Source: Pseudomonadota bacterium (GTDB lineage Bacteria; Myxococcota_A; UBA9042). From it: DNA of 40,083 nt. Below are positions 15,801 to 24,300 of this stretch, in pieces. The notes under the pieces were generated by a model. It was not told the origin of the DNA. It saw only the letters and a list, made by a program, of their open reading frames with translations, and did not search any database. The position numbers and the translations under genes were made by a program. Every line of letters starts with the position of its first letter. Position 1 is the stretch's first letter. The stretch is taken from positions 1-40,083 of the forward strand of contig SXNM01000103.1 of NCBI GenBank assembly GCA_005777155.1. Reading direction: 5' to 3'.

Positions 15801-18800
15801 CGGTCAGCCGAAGGTCTGCGACGACGCCAACCCGTGCACGGTCGACCTCTGCGACCCGCTGCAGGGCTGCGTCAAGAAGGAGGTCGTCGGCAGCAAGTGC
15901 GACGACGGCAACGCCTGCACTGTCAACGAGAAGTGCGACAAGGGCCTGTGCACCGGCTCGCCGCGCAACTGTGACGACGGGCTGGTGTGCAGCAAGGACA
16001 GCTGCGACAAAGACGCCGGCTGCTTGTACGCGGTGACCGCCGGCAGCAAATGCGATGACGGCAATTCCTGCACCGCTGGCGACCTCTGCGCCAAAGGCGG
16101 CGCCTGCGTGCCGGGGCCAGGGCTCTCCTGCGACGACAACAACGGCTGCACCACCGACGCCTGCGACCCGGCCAGCGGCTGCACCCACAAGGCCCTCGAC
16201 GGCATCGGCTGTAGCGACGGCGACAGCTGCACGCAGACCGACAAGTGCGTCGCAGGCGCTTGCAAGGGCGTCGGAAAGTCGTGCGACGACGGGTTGGTCT
16301 GTACCAGCGACGGCTGCGACCCGGCCGGCGGCTGCAGCCACAAGGTGCAGCAGGGCGCCACCTGCAGCGACAACGACGCCTGCACGCAGGGCGACACCTG
16401 CCTACAGAGCGGCTACTGCAAGCCGGGCGCGACGGTGAGCTGCGACGACAACAACGCCTGCACGGCCGACACCTGCGCCGCCCAGAAGGGTTGCCAGCAG
16501 GAGATCAAGGCTGGCGTCGGCTGCAGCGACGGCACCGCCTGCACGATCAATGACGCCTGCGACGCCAAGGGCGCCTGCATCGGCTCGCCGCTCAGCTGCG
16601 ACGACGGCAAGGCCTGCACCACCGACACATGCGACAAGCTCGGCGGGTGCAAGACGGTCGCCAACACCAACCAGCCATGCAGCGACAGCAACGCCTGCAC
16701 CACCGGCGACGTCTGTCTGTCGTCAGGCACTTGCGCCCCGACCGGCCAGCTGCCCTGCGTCGACGGCAACACCTGCACCACCGACGCCTGCGCCCCGGCG
16801 AGCGGCTGCGTCCATGCGGCGCAGGACAAGGCGAGCTGCAGCGATGGCAGCGCCTGCACTGCCAACGACAGCTGCAACGGCCATCAGTGTGTCGGTAGCC
16901 CTGTGAGCTGCGACGACAGCCAGACCTGCACGAAAGACAGCTGCGACAAGCAAAAAGGCTGTGTGTTCGCGCCGCAGCAGGGCGCGGCCTGCAACGATGG
17001 CAACGCCTGTACCGCCGGCGATCTCTGCAGCGCCGCGGGCACCTGTACGCCCGGCAGCGGCGTCAACTGCGACGACGCCAAGGTCTGCACCGCTGACAGT
17101 TGCGACGCCGCATCTGGATGCAAGAACACGGCTTTGGAGGCCATCTCCTGCAGCGACGGCGACGCTTGCACGGTGGCCGACGCCTGCGCCCAGGGTGCTT
17201 GCAAGGGCACGGTTCAGGTGTGCGACGACGGCAATGCCTGCACGACAGATGCCTGCGACAAGCTCAAGGGCTGCACCGCCACGGCAAAAACCGGCGTCTT
17301 GTGCAGCGACGGCAGCGCTTGCACCGGGCAAGACGCCTGTTCGAGCTTTGGCAAGTGCGTCGGGACCAAGGTCACCTGCAACGACAACAGCGTCTGCACG
17401 CTCGATCTCTGCGACGTCGACCTCGGCTGCGTGTTCACCAAGCTCTCGGGCGCGTCCTGCAGCGACGGCAAGCTCTGCACCGTCACCGACAGCTGCAGCG
17501 ACGGCGTCTGTGCGGGTGCCGCCAAGAACTGTGACGATGGCAACGAGTGCACTGCGGACAGCTGCGACGTGGTCAGCGGGTGCGTGTCGACGGCCACCGC
17601 CGTCAAGCCCTGCAATGATGGCGACGAGTGCACCACCGGCGACTCTTGTGCCGCGAGCAAGTGCGTCGGCGCAGACAAGAACTGCGGCGACGGCAACGGC
17701 TGCACCCTAGAGACCTGTCACAAGACCTTGGGCTGCCAAGTCTCGCTGGCCAAGGTGAATGAGCCCTGCAGCGACGGCGACGCCTGCACCGCCGACTGGT
17801 GCGACGGCCTCGGCGGCTGCGACAGCACGCCCCTGTTGGGCTCCCGCCAGCTCCCGATGGGCTACATCGTCGATGCGCTTGTGGTCGACTCTACCGGCAC
17901 GGCGTGGGCCGTCGGCAAGAGCGATAGCGTGGCCAACGGCGGCTTCATCGCGCGCCTCAAATGGAAGGGCAAGTCGCCTCCTTTGGCCTTGAACAGCAAG
18001 GTTAATCGCTGGACCCACGCGCTCGTCGTACCGCCGGAGGCGAAGCCACATGGCGGCTTTGCCGCAGGTGTCCTGGTCGCGGGTCGCTCCGTCCAGACTG
18101 ACACGCCACCGATGGTATTTGGCGGCTCATCGCCTTTCCTGACTCGTTTTACCGAAGCTGGAACGGTGGTGGTTGCCGGTTTCCTGAAACTTGGCGGCGA
18201 CCCGCAACCCGACGCGGTCGTGGCGCTCGCCGCCGACAGCCACGTGGTCGTTGGCGCCGCGGTTCGCTATGGCGCCGTCGCCAAAGGCGACTATGGATGG
18301 AAGGACAACGGGACGTTCGGAGCCAACCCCAATGGCATTTACCTAAGCACAGCCAAAGCGGACTTCGGGCCGCTTTCGCAGTACTTTTACGCAGTCGCAC
18401 CTGCTGGCATGGAGAGGCTGGCCGTTCACGACCTTGCGGTGCATCTGGACGCCAATGGAAACCGCTTCGTCGTGGGTCTAGCGACGATCGAGCAACAGCA
18501 CAACACCTCGACGTTTATGCTCCGCGCGCCCATCCTGGCGCTCGACAAAGTTGTCGCCACCCAGGTCTGGACGGCGGGTGCCAATGCCGACGACGGCTGG
18601 CGCCTTGCCGGTTACAACCGACTCCTGACGACCATCGAGGGCGGCTTCGACATCGTGCTCGGTAATCGCGAGGTCCGGCGGTACGGCCCACTCGGCACCT
18701 TCGTGTCGACGCATGCGGCGGGCGCCAATCTCCCCAAGCCGCTCCTGCACGTGGCGCAGCGGGGGAGGCAATTCGTTGGTGTCACCGACGAGACGCCGCC

Positions 18801-19848
18801 AAACTTCTACGTCATGCGCCGCAGCCTCAGCGCGCCGATGCACACCACCAAGCTGCTGACCGAGCCCAAGCTGATGGCTTTAGGGCCGGGCCGCGATGTG
18901 TTCTTCGTCGAGCGCTCGCAGGCGTACGGCATCCCGGTCGAGTCCGTCGAGCGCCGCGATCCCTGGGCACAGCAGAGCTGCTCGGAGTGCATGACGGTGC
19001 ACGCGGCAGGCTGCACCAATGGCAACGAGTGCCACCTGGACTCCTGCAACGCGGCCGACGGCAAGTGCGACGGCAGCCCGAAGGACGTCTACTGCGACGA
19101 CGGCAACGCCTGCACGACCGACGTCTGCACCGCGGGCAAGTGCGTCCATACGGCAGCCACGGCGAGTGCCCAGGTCGCTTGCCCGCTGGACCTCTCGAAG
19201 TGCAAGCAGGGCCTCGGCGTCTGCGGCGTGGGCGGCGTCTGCGCCGGTAGTCAGGGCAACGTCACTTGTGTCCCATCGTCTGGGGTCGGCAGCCCAGAGT
19301 GCGCCCTCACGCGCTGCTCGGACGACGTCGGCTGCATCTCGGGGAAGCAACCTGGCGGTTTCATCTGCAAGAAGTTGAAAGAGAGTCCAACGCACGCATG
19401 CACCGCCGACACTGCGACGTGCGTCGGCATGCTGGCGACGCAGGGCTTGCCGTTCAAGGTCGAGGGCGACCAAGAACATGAGACGAAGGCGACTCTGGCG
19501 ATTAGCCCCAAGACGACAGGCAAGTGGGCGCGCCTTACGGTCGACATCGAGATTCTCGCCTGCCAGGAATTCCTCGCATCTGACGCCTTCGGCGGTCTTG
19601 AGCTCGACGTCGGGCAGGGTCAGGTCATCGAGCTGCGAGCGCGCACTTCGCAGTGCGACAAAGACCTCGTGGGACGCAGCTGCTTCCCCGCTCTTTCGCG
19701 AAGGCTCAAGCTGACCTTTCCTGACGACGGCGTGCCCGTCGACTGGTCCTCGAAGCTGGCTGACGCCCAAGGCCCCTTCATCCTCAAAGCAAAGGTCCAA
19801 GCCGGCGTCGTCAAGATCCATAGCGCGGCGCTTACCCTTTCGAAGTGA
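12802..19848 (+). CDS. Giant cysteine-repeat lipoprotein (2348 aa) with propeller-like domain and cysteine-rich cap
   Basis: The signal MLGWLSWNLRGG...WSGC gives lipid-anchor Cys31, followed by an Asp/Ala/Gly-rich linker. Residues about 109-797 hold roughly 95-residue modules with a CNGTLYCD-type core: five clear copies and one degenerate (CIPDMFCD). Residues about 798-1678 are 17-18 dyads of about 50 residues, each pairing C-x5-C-x5-C-x4/5-C with C-x5-C-x4-C-x5-C half-repeats. Residues about 1680-2050 lack cysteines and have repeated Val/Ala beta segments with GG and WA/WT elements, suggesting a propeller. DPWAQQSC opens a second cysteine-rich section (about 2055-2200). The last 140 residues are an unrecognised beta-rich domain. 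Cysteine spacing suggests many disulfides, hence an extracellular rod. No enzymatic motif is seen. The stop overlaps the permease start by 4 bp (GTGA). Confidence 0.8.
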   Translation: MLGWLSWNLRGGLVLARWCVVASAVAAWSGCGAKSPESVDGAEVQAAVVAGDDGGIGSEAGPDGGVPPDGAEPDGAELDAGDDVADQGAATDVEAADAAADAADALPGACSTSADCPQPATGCLGNTCIGGVCQPQTLPDATPCADGDPCTAKAACSGGACKAIDDVDCGDDDACTVDGCDAKTGACTHTPAAAGVACEDGNPCTTGTTCDGKPDGSCQGGSNSCGCSTLADCAAYDDADLCNGTLYCNLGLATPTCQVLPSSVVVCQGSGDDACQQTQCSAFTGQCEALPASDGKPCDDGNPCSLAETCQSGACKAPVNTCACQVAADCIGSDDGNPCNGTLYCDTSALPYSCKVNPASVVVCNAKVGPCQTTACDSKSGACAPLPAKDGLACEDGVATTVGDTCQAGKCQPGVSTAQCSGDADCAKLEDGDICNGVLFCNKQTSKCELNPATVVSCPSVDDTQCAKTLCQPKTGLCALTALAGSPACDDGNPCTKGDHCQDGGCQSSANTCQCQKDADCAGKEDGDQCNGTLFCDKPTGQCQVNPATVKTCPSVADTSCSKAVCLPKTGQCEQKPLPDLVGCDDGSPCTDADACQAGACVGTKVCACQVDADCEGQDDGDLCNGTLYCNKKSNSCEVNPATVKVCPSVDDSACQQSKCQPKTGQCALTATSNGVSCDADGNPCTQNDFCSGGGCKPGKVTCECNADADCDGKQGDNKCIPDMFCDKQSHSCKPAQQVQCDSSKDGKCAETACDPVDGTCKTALLPVGTICGESAICAGAQVCDSKGACVAGAASDCDDADACTKDTCDAKKGCTFNALDAGPCDDGDICSAGDQCAKGQCVGTTKDCTDSSPCTNDACDPKTGCVYLPSGATSCDDGDLCTVGDFCLQTLCLPGSKVLSCDDGNPCTQDACDAKQGCVQKAQDGGKCDDGDGCTKFDACSAGSCKGVQLSCDDGSGCTVDSCDKDEGCLHKAQVGKACDDGNACTVSDACISSGLCASGQPKVCDDANPCTVDLCDPLQGCVKKEVVGSKCDDGNACTVNEKCDKGLCTGSPRNCDDGLVCSKDSCDKDAGCLYAVTAGSKCDDGNSCTAGDLCAKGGACVPGPGLSCDDNNGCTTDACDPASGCTHKALDGIGCSDGDSCTQTDKCVAGACKGVGKSCDDGLVCTSDGCDPAGGCSHKVQQGATCSDNDACTQGDTCLQSGYCKPGATVSCDDNNACTADTCAAQKGCQQEIKAGVGCSDGTACTINDACDAKGACIGSPLSCDDGKACTTDTCDKLGGCKTVANTNQPCSDSNACTTGDVCLSSGTCAPTGQLPCVDGNTCTTDACAPASGCVHAAQDKASCSDGSACTANDSCNGHQCVGSPVSCDDSQTCTKDSCDKQKGCVFAPQQGAACNDGNACTAGDLCSAAGTCTPGSGVNCDDAKVCTADSCDAASGCKNTALEAISCSDGDACTVADACAQGACKGTVQVCDDGNACTTDACDKLKGCTATAKTGVLCSDGSACTGQDACSSFGKCVGTKVTCNDNSVCTLDLCDVDLGCVFTKLSGASCSDGKLCTVTDSCSDGVCAGAAKNCDDGNECTADSCDVVSGCVSTATAVKPCNDGDECTTGDSCAASKCVGADKNCGDGNGCTLETCHKTLGCQVSLAKVNEPCSDGDACTADWCDGLGGCDSTPLLGSRQLPMGYIVDALVVDSTGTAWAVGKSDSVANGGFIARLKWKGKSPPLALNSKVNRWTHALVVPPEAKPHGGFAAGVLVAGRSVQTDTPPMVFGGSSPFLTRFTEAGTVVVAGFLKLGGDPQPDAVVALAADSHVVVGAAVRYGAVAKGDYGWKDNGTFGANPNGIYLSTAKADFGPLSQYFYAVAPAGMERLAVHDLAVHLDANGNRFVVGLATIEQQHNTSTFMLRAPILALDKVVATQVWTAGANADDGWRLAGYNRLLTTIEGGFDIVLGNREVRRYGPLGTFVSTHAAGANLPKPLLHVAQRGRQFVGVTDETPPNFYVMRRSLSAPMHTTKLLTEPKLMALGPGRDVFFVERSQAYGIPVESVERRDPWAQQSCSECMTVHAAGCTNGNECHLDSCNAADGKCDGSPKDVYCDDGNACTTDVCTAGKCVHTAATASAQVACPLDLSKCKQGLGVCGVGGVCAGSQGNVTCVPSSGVGSPECALTRCSDDVGCISGKQPGGFICKKLKESPTHACTADTATCVGMLATQGLPFKVEGDQEHETKATLAISPKTTGKWARLTVDIEILACQEFLASDAFGGLELDVGQGQVIELRARTSQCDKDLVGRSCFPALSRRLKLTFPDDGVPVDWSSKLADAQGPFILKAKVQAGVVKIHSAALTLSK
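15193..17830 (+). repeat. About 150-bp protein-coding tandem repeat (17-18 cysteine dyads)
   Basis: Successive CDDGxxCT units alternate between type A (example CDDGNACTVNEKCDKGLC) and type B (example CDDGLVCSKDSCDKDAGC). I counted 17 type-B copies plus one variant (CSDGDACTADWCDGLGGC) at the end. Copies differ at most non-cysteine positions, so this is an old array rather than a recent expansion. Confidence 0.8.
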
Positions 19849-21212
19849 GCACGAAGGCGATGGCGGTGCATCCCCCCGAGGCTGGAGCTGCCGCCAAGCC
19901 ACCCGGGGCTGGGCCTGAGCCAGGGCTCCATCGCACGCTCGGTCCGTGGACGATTTGGGGCCTCGGGGTCGGCTACGTCATCAGCGGCGAGTATTTTGGC
20001 TGGAACCTCGGGCTCCCGAGCGCCGGCAGCGTCGGCATGGTCGTGGCCACGCTCGTCGTGACGCTCTTCTACGCGCTCTTTGTCAGCAGCTACGCAGAGA
20101 TCGCCGCTGCGCTGCCGCGGGCTGGCGGCGCCTTTGTCTACGCCGAGCGGGCGCTAGGACGCGACCTCGGCGCCGTCGCCGGCCTCGCCCAGCTCGCCGA
20201 GTTCGTTTTCGCGCCGCCCGCCATCGCCGCCGCGATCGGCGCCTACTTCGCGCTCTTCTTGCCGGGCGTCGACCCGACCTTGATCGCCACCGGCGCCTTC
20301 GTCGTCTTCGTCGGGCTCAACATGTGGGGCGTGAAGCAGTCGGCCATCTTCGAGCTGGTGGTCACGGCGCTGGCTGTCGGCGAGCTGCTGCTCTTTTGCG
20401 GCGTCGCGCTGCCCCACTTCGACGGCGCGGCCTTTCTGCGCGAGCCGCTGCCGATGGGGTGGGCAGGCGTGCTGCCGGCGATTCCCTTTGCGATCTGGTT
20501 CTATCTCGGCATCGAGGGCGTGGCCAACATCGCCGAAGAGGCCCGCGATCCGCAGCGCGACCTCGCCCGCGGCTTTGGCTGGTCGATGCTGACGCTGGGC
20601 GTGCTGGCGCTGCTCGTGCTCTTCGCCGCCGTCGGCGTCGATGGCTGGCGCGCCGTGGTCTACGACGCCGACGGTGTGGCCGTCGATCGGCCCTTGCCGC
20701 TGGCGCTTGGGCGCATCGTCAGTCCCGACCATCCGCTCTTTCATCTGCTGGTGACGGTGGGCCTCTTTGGCCTCTTCGCGTCGTTCCACGGCATCTTGCT
20801 GGTCGCCGGCCGCGCGACCATGGCGCTGGGTCAGAGCGGTCTGTTGCCCCGCGTGCTGGGCCGCTCCCACGCGACGCGACAGACGCCGGTCTCGGCGCTG
20901 CTGGTCGTCCTTGCGATCGGCCTGGTCGCGCTCTGGAGCGGGAAGACCGGCGACATCATTACGTTGGCTGTCCTTGGCGCCTTGACGATGTACGGCCTGT
21001 CGCTGGTCTCGTTCTTGCAACTCCGGTGGCGCGAGCCGGACCTGCACCGTCCGTACCGAGCGCCTGGGCACCCTGTCTTGCCGAGCATCGGCCTGCTGCT
21101 CTGCGTGCTCTGCCTCGCCGCGGTGGTCTACTCGGCGCCTTGGGTGGCCGCGCTGTTCGCGCTTTGGCTGGGCGGTGGCTGGGCGACGCTGCGCGTATTG
21201 CGGCGGCTCTAG
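19845..21212 (+). CDS. eat: Ethanolamine-type permease (APC superfamily)
   Basis: A 455-residue inner-membrane transporter with about 12 hydrophobic helices. The first helix region, GPWTIWGLGVGYVISGEYFG followed by WNLGLPSAGSVG, is the signature of the ethanolamine permease branch of the amino acid-polyamine-organocation family. ELPRAGG-like ALPRAGGAFVYAERALG and FYLGIEGVANIAEEARDPQRD are standard for that branch. The start is GTG 19845, overlapping the upstream TGA as GTGA; an ATG at 19860 is possible. No ethanolamine ammonia-lyase or eut microcompartment gene lies in the window, so the substrate could be ethanolamine or a related amine. Coupling to a giant extracellular lipoprotein is unexpected for a small-molecule permease. 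Confidence 0.8.
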   Translation: MSTKAMAVHPPEAGAAAKPPGAGPEPGLHRTLGPWTIWGLGVGYVISGEYFGWNLGLPSAGSVGMVVATLVVTLFYALFVSSYAEIAAALPRAGGAFVYAERALGRDLGAVAGLAQLAEFVFAPPAIAAAIGAYFALFLPGVDPTLIATGAFVVFVGLNMWGVKQSAIFELVVTALAVGELLLFCGVALPHFDGAAFLREPLPMGWAGVLPAIPFAIWFYLGIEGVANIAEEARDPQRDLARGFGWSMLTLGVLALLVLFAAVGVDGWRAVVYDADGVAVDRPLPLALGRIVSPDHPLFHLLVTVGLFGLFASFHGILLVAGRATMALGQSGLLPRVLGRSHATRQTPVSALLVVLAIGLVALWSGKTGDIITLAVLGALTMYGLSLVSFLQLRWREPDLHRPYRAPGHPVLPSIGLLLCVLCLAAVVYSAPWVAALFALWLGGGWATLRVLRRL

Positions 21213-21261
21213 GCCCCGCGTGGCCGCTCGGCGCGCGGCGCAGCTGGGCGACGAGGCGCAG

Positions 21262-21283
21262 GGCTGAGACGACTCGGTCAGCC
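21262..21283 (+). terminator. Possible hairpin after the permease gene
   Basis: GGCTGA (21262-21267) and TCAGCC (21278-21283) form a 6-bp stem with a 10-nt loop, 50 nt past the stop. There is no T-run. It lies between the permease and a promoter, where termination would make sense, but structure alone is weak evidence. Confidence 0.3.
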
Positions 21284-21310
21284 GCCGGGCCCGCCGTGAC
21301 CCGCCTCGGT

Positions 21311-21339
21311 TTGACGGATGACCGCAGAAGCACTAGGAT
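21311..21339 (+). promoter_or_regulatory. Sigma-70-type promoter for the twin lipoprotein operon
   Basis: TTGACG (21311-21316, 5 of 6) and TAGGAT (21334-21339, 4 of 6) are separated by exactly 17 bp. Predicted transcription start is near 21346, giving a leader of about 36 nt before the TTG at 21382. By consensus and spacing this is one of the two best promoters in the window, together with the one upstream of pheS. Confidence 0.6.
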
Positions 21340-21381
21340 CTTCTGGGGACCGCGTCGCGACCCTCGGCTCCCGGAGGGCCC

Positions 21382-24300
21382 TTGTCGGCAGGAACCCAAG
21401 CGCTGAAGAGCGGCCCATTGGGGGCGGCGCGGCGGGCACGGCGCTTCCCTGCGCTCGCTTGCCTGCTGCTGGTGTCCACGCTCGCCGACTGCAGCGAAGA
21501 CAGCCCCAGCGCCGGACTCGACCCTGCCCTCGGCCCAGACACCAGCGTCGACGCGGCTTCCGGCAGTGACGGCGGCGGCGACCTCGACGGCCTCGACGCC
21601 GAGGACGGCGCCGCTCCCCGCGCCGACGCCGCCGCGCTCGACAGCGACGGCGAGCTGGCTGAGCTACAGGACGACGCCGCCGCTGACGCCGCCGAAGAAG
21701 ACGCCGCGGAGGCCGCGATGGCCGACAGCCAAAGCGCTGATGGCGCGAGCGACGACGACGCCAGCACAACGGACGGCGGCGTCACGCCCGACGCAACCTT
21801 GGACGACGGCGCCGCCACGGCAGATGGCGCCGCCGATGCCGCCTTGGATGCCTCGGAGACCGGCGACGCCACGGGATGCGTCGGCGATGGCTGTCCCTGC
21901 CAGAGCGTCGCCGACTGCGTCGATGACGGCGATCTCTGCAACGGCGTGCCCTACTGCAACCAGCCCGCCGGCACCTGCGCCACCAACCCGGCCTCGGTCG
22001 TCTCCTGCTCCTCGGTCGACGACTCCTCGTGCGGCAAGACCCAATGCCAGCCCGCGACCGGCGCCTGCAAGCTCGTCGCCGCCCCCAATGGACAGACCTG
22101 CAGCCACGCCAACCCATGCGTCGGCACCGCCGCCTGTCAGGCAGGCAATTGCCAAGCGCTCTCGAACACCTGCGCCTGCCAGAGCCACGCCGACTGCGCC
22201 GTCAAGGACGACGACAACCTCTGCAACGGCACGCTGGCCTGCGATCCGAAGAGCAAAGCGTGCGTCATCCAACCGGGTTCGGTCGTCACCTGCCCCGACA
22301 GCCAGGGCGGCTGCATCGCCTCGAGCTGCGCCGCCAAGACCGGAAAATGCGAGACGTTTCTTGTCGCAAGCGGCGCCAGCTGCGACGACGGCCAAGCGTG
22401 CACGGTCGGCGACAGCTGCCAGGGCGGCAAGTGCCAGTCCGGCAGCCTCGCCTGTCCGTGCCTGAAGGACAGCGATTGCGCGCCCTTCGAGGACAAAGAC
22501 CTCTGCAACGGCGGCTTGGTCTGCGACAAGTCGCAGTCGACCATCGAAGGTACGCCGGCTTGCGTCGTCAACCTCAAGAGCGTCGTCTCCTGCCAGGCGC
22601 CGCTCGGCAAACCGTGCCTGCAGGCAGGCTGCAACGCCCTGAACGGAAAGTGCTCGCTGACGCCCAAACCCACTGGCGCCTCCTGCGACGATGGCAGCCC
22701 ATGCACGGTCGCCGACACCTGCGCCGCCGGCGTCTGCGGTGGCGTGCCGTTGGCCTGCGATGACGGCGACGTCTGCACCCAAGACAGCTGCCTGCCAGAC
22801 GCCGGCGGTTGCCTACACGCCCCGCTGCTCTGTGACGACCAGAAGCCCTGCACGCTCGATGAGTGCAAGGGCGGCAAGTGCGTCCACGTCGCCCTCCTTG
22901 GCGGCTGTGACGACGGCGACGCCTGCACCGCGCCCGACCTCTGCGCCAAGGGGGCCTGTGTCAGCAAGCCCAAGGCCTGCATCGACGACGTCGCCTGCAC
23001 CAGCGATGGCTGCGCGCCCGGCAAGGGCTGCGTCTTTCTGCCGCTCGACGCCACGGCCTGCGACGACGGCGTCGGCTGCACCGCCGGCGACGCCTGCCAA
23101 GCCGGCGTCTGCAAAGGCACCGCCAGCGCCGCGCTCTGCGACGACGCCAAGGTCTGCACCCTCGACGCTTGCTTGCCGATCGTCGGCTGCGTGCACTACG
23201 CCCTGCTGGCCACACCCTGCGACGACGGCGACGCCTGCACCACCGGCGACCTCTGCCAAGGCAAGGGCTGCGCCGGTCAACCTCTGCAAGCCAGCGCCTG
23301 CGACGACGCCAAGGTCTGCACCAAAGACAGCTGCCAATCGAAGGGCCCCGGCGCCGGCTGCAAGCACGAGCCCGCCCCCGGGCCCTGCGACGACGGCGAT
23401 GCCTGCACCCTCGGCGACGCTTGCAGCGGCGGCGCCTGCGCGGCCAATACGGTGTTGCCGTGCGCCTGCAAGTCCGACGCCGACTGCGCGAGCAAGCTGG
23501 GCGCCGATGCCTGCCTCGGCGCGCCGGTCTGCGTCAAGGCCGCGCTGCCCTACGTCTGCGGCTTTGCGCCCGGCACCGCCGTCGTCTGCGACACCACCGG
23601 CGATGGCCCTTGCAAGAAGACCACGTGCGCCAAGGGCAAGTGCAGCGCGGCGGTCAGCGCGGACGGCAGCGCCTGCAGCGCCGGCGGCGACGCCTGCAGC
23701 GCCGGGGTCTGCGGCAAGGGGCTCTGCGTCGCCACCGGCGTCGCGCTGGACTGCGACGACGGCGAGCCTTGCACCGTCGACACCTGCGACAACGCCGCCG
23801 GCTGCAAGCACGACGCCACGGCGCTCAGCGGCAAGGCCTGCGACGATGGCGACGCTTGCACCGTCGGCGACGCCTGCAAGGGCGGCGAATGCGGCGCGGG
23901 CGGCGCTGCGCTCTGTGACGACGGCGCGCCTTGCACGGTCGATCTCTGCGACAAGGCCAAGGGCTGCAGCGTCGACGCCGCCGCCTTCGACGGCAAGGCT
24001 TGCGACGACGGCGACGCCTGCCAAGGGCCGGACCTCTGCGTCGGCGGCGTCTGCAAGGGCAAGGCCAAGCTTGTCTGCGATGACGCGTCGCCCTGCACCG
24101 TCGACGACTGCCTGGTGAAGAGCGGCTGCAAGCACGACGCCGCGCCCTTCGCCGGGCTGCCTTGCGACGACAGCGACCCCTGCACCGGCGGCGACGCCTG
24201 CGCCAACGGCCTCTGCAAGGGCGCGGCCCTCGACTGCGACGACGACAACGCATGCACGGTCGATAGCTGCGTTGGCGGCGCCTGCCTCCACCTTGGGGGC

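Noticed and set aside
13033-16341. A 1102-codon open frame on the minus strand opposite the cysteine repeats
   Set aside because: It is a shadow of repetitive GC-rich codons (TGC, GAC, GGC read backwards give an Ala/Val-rich product). It has no ribosome site or recognisable domain, and the plus strand encodes a coherent cysteine-patterned lipoprotein. The same applies to 6281-8971 and 1242-2672.
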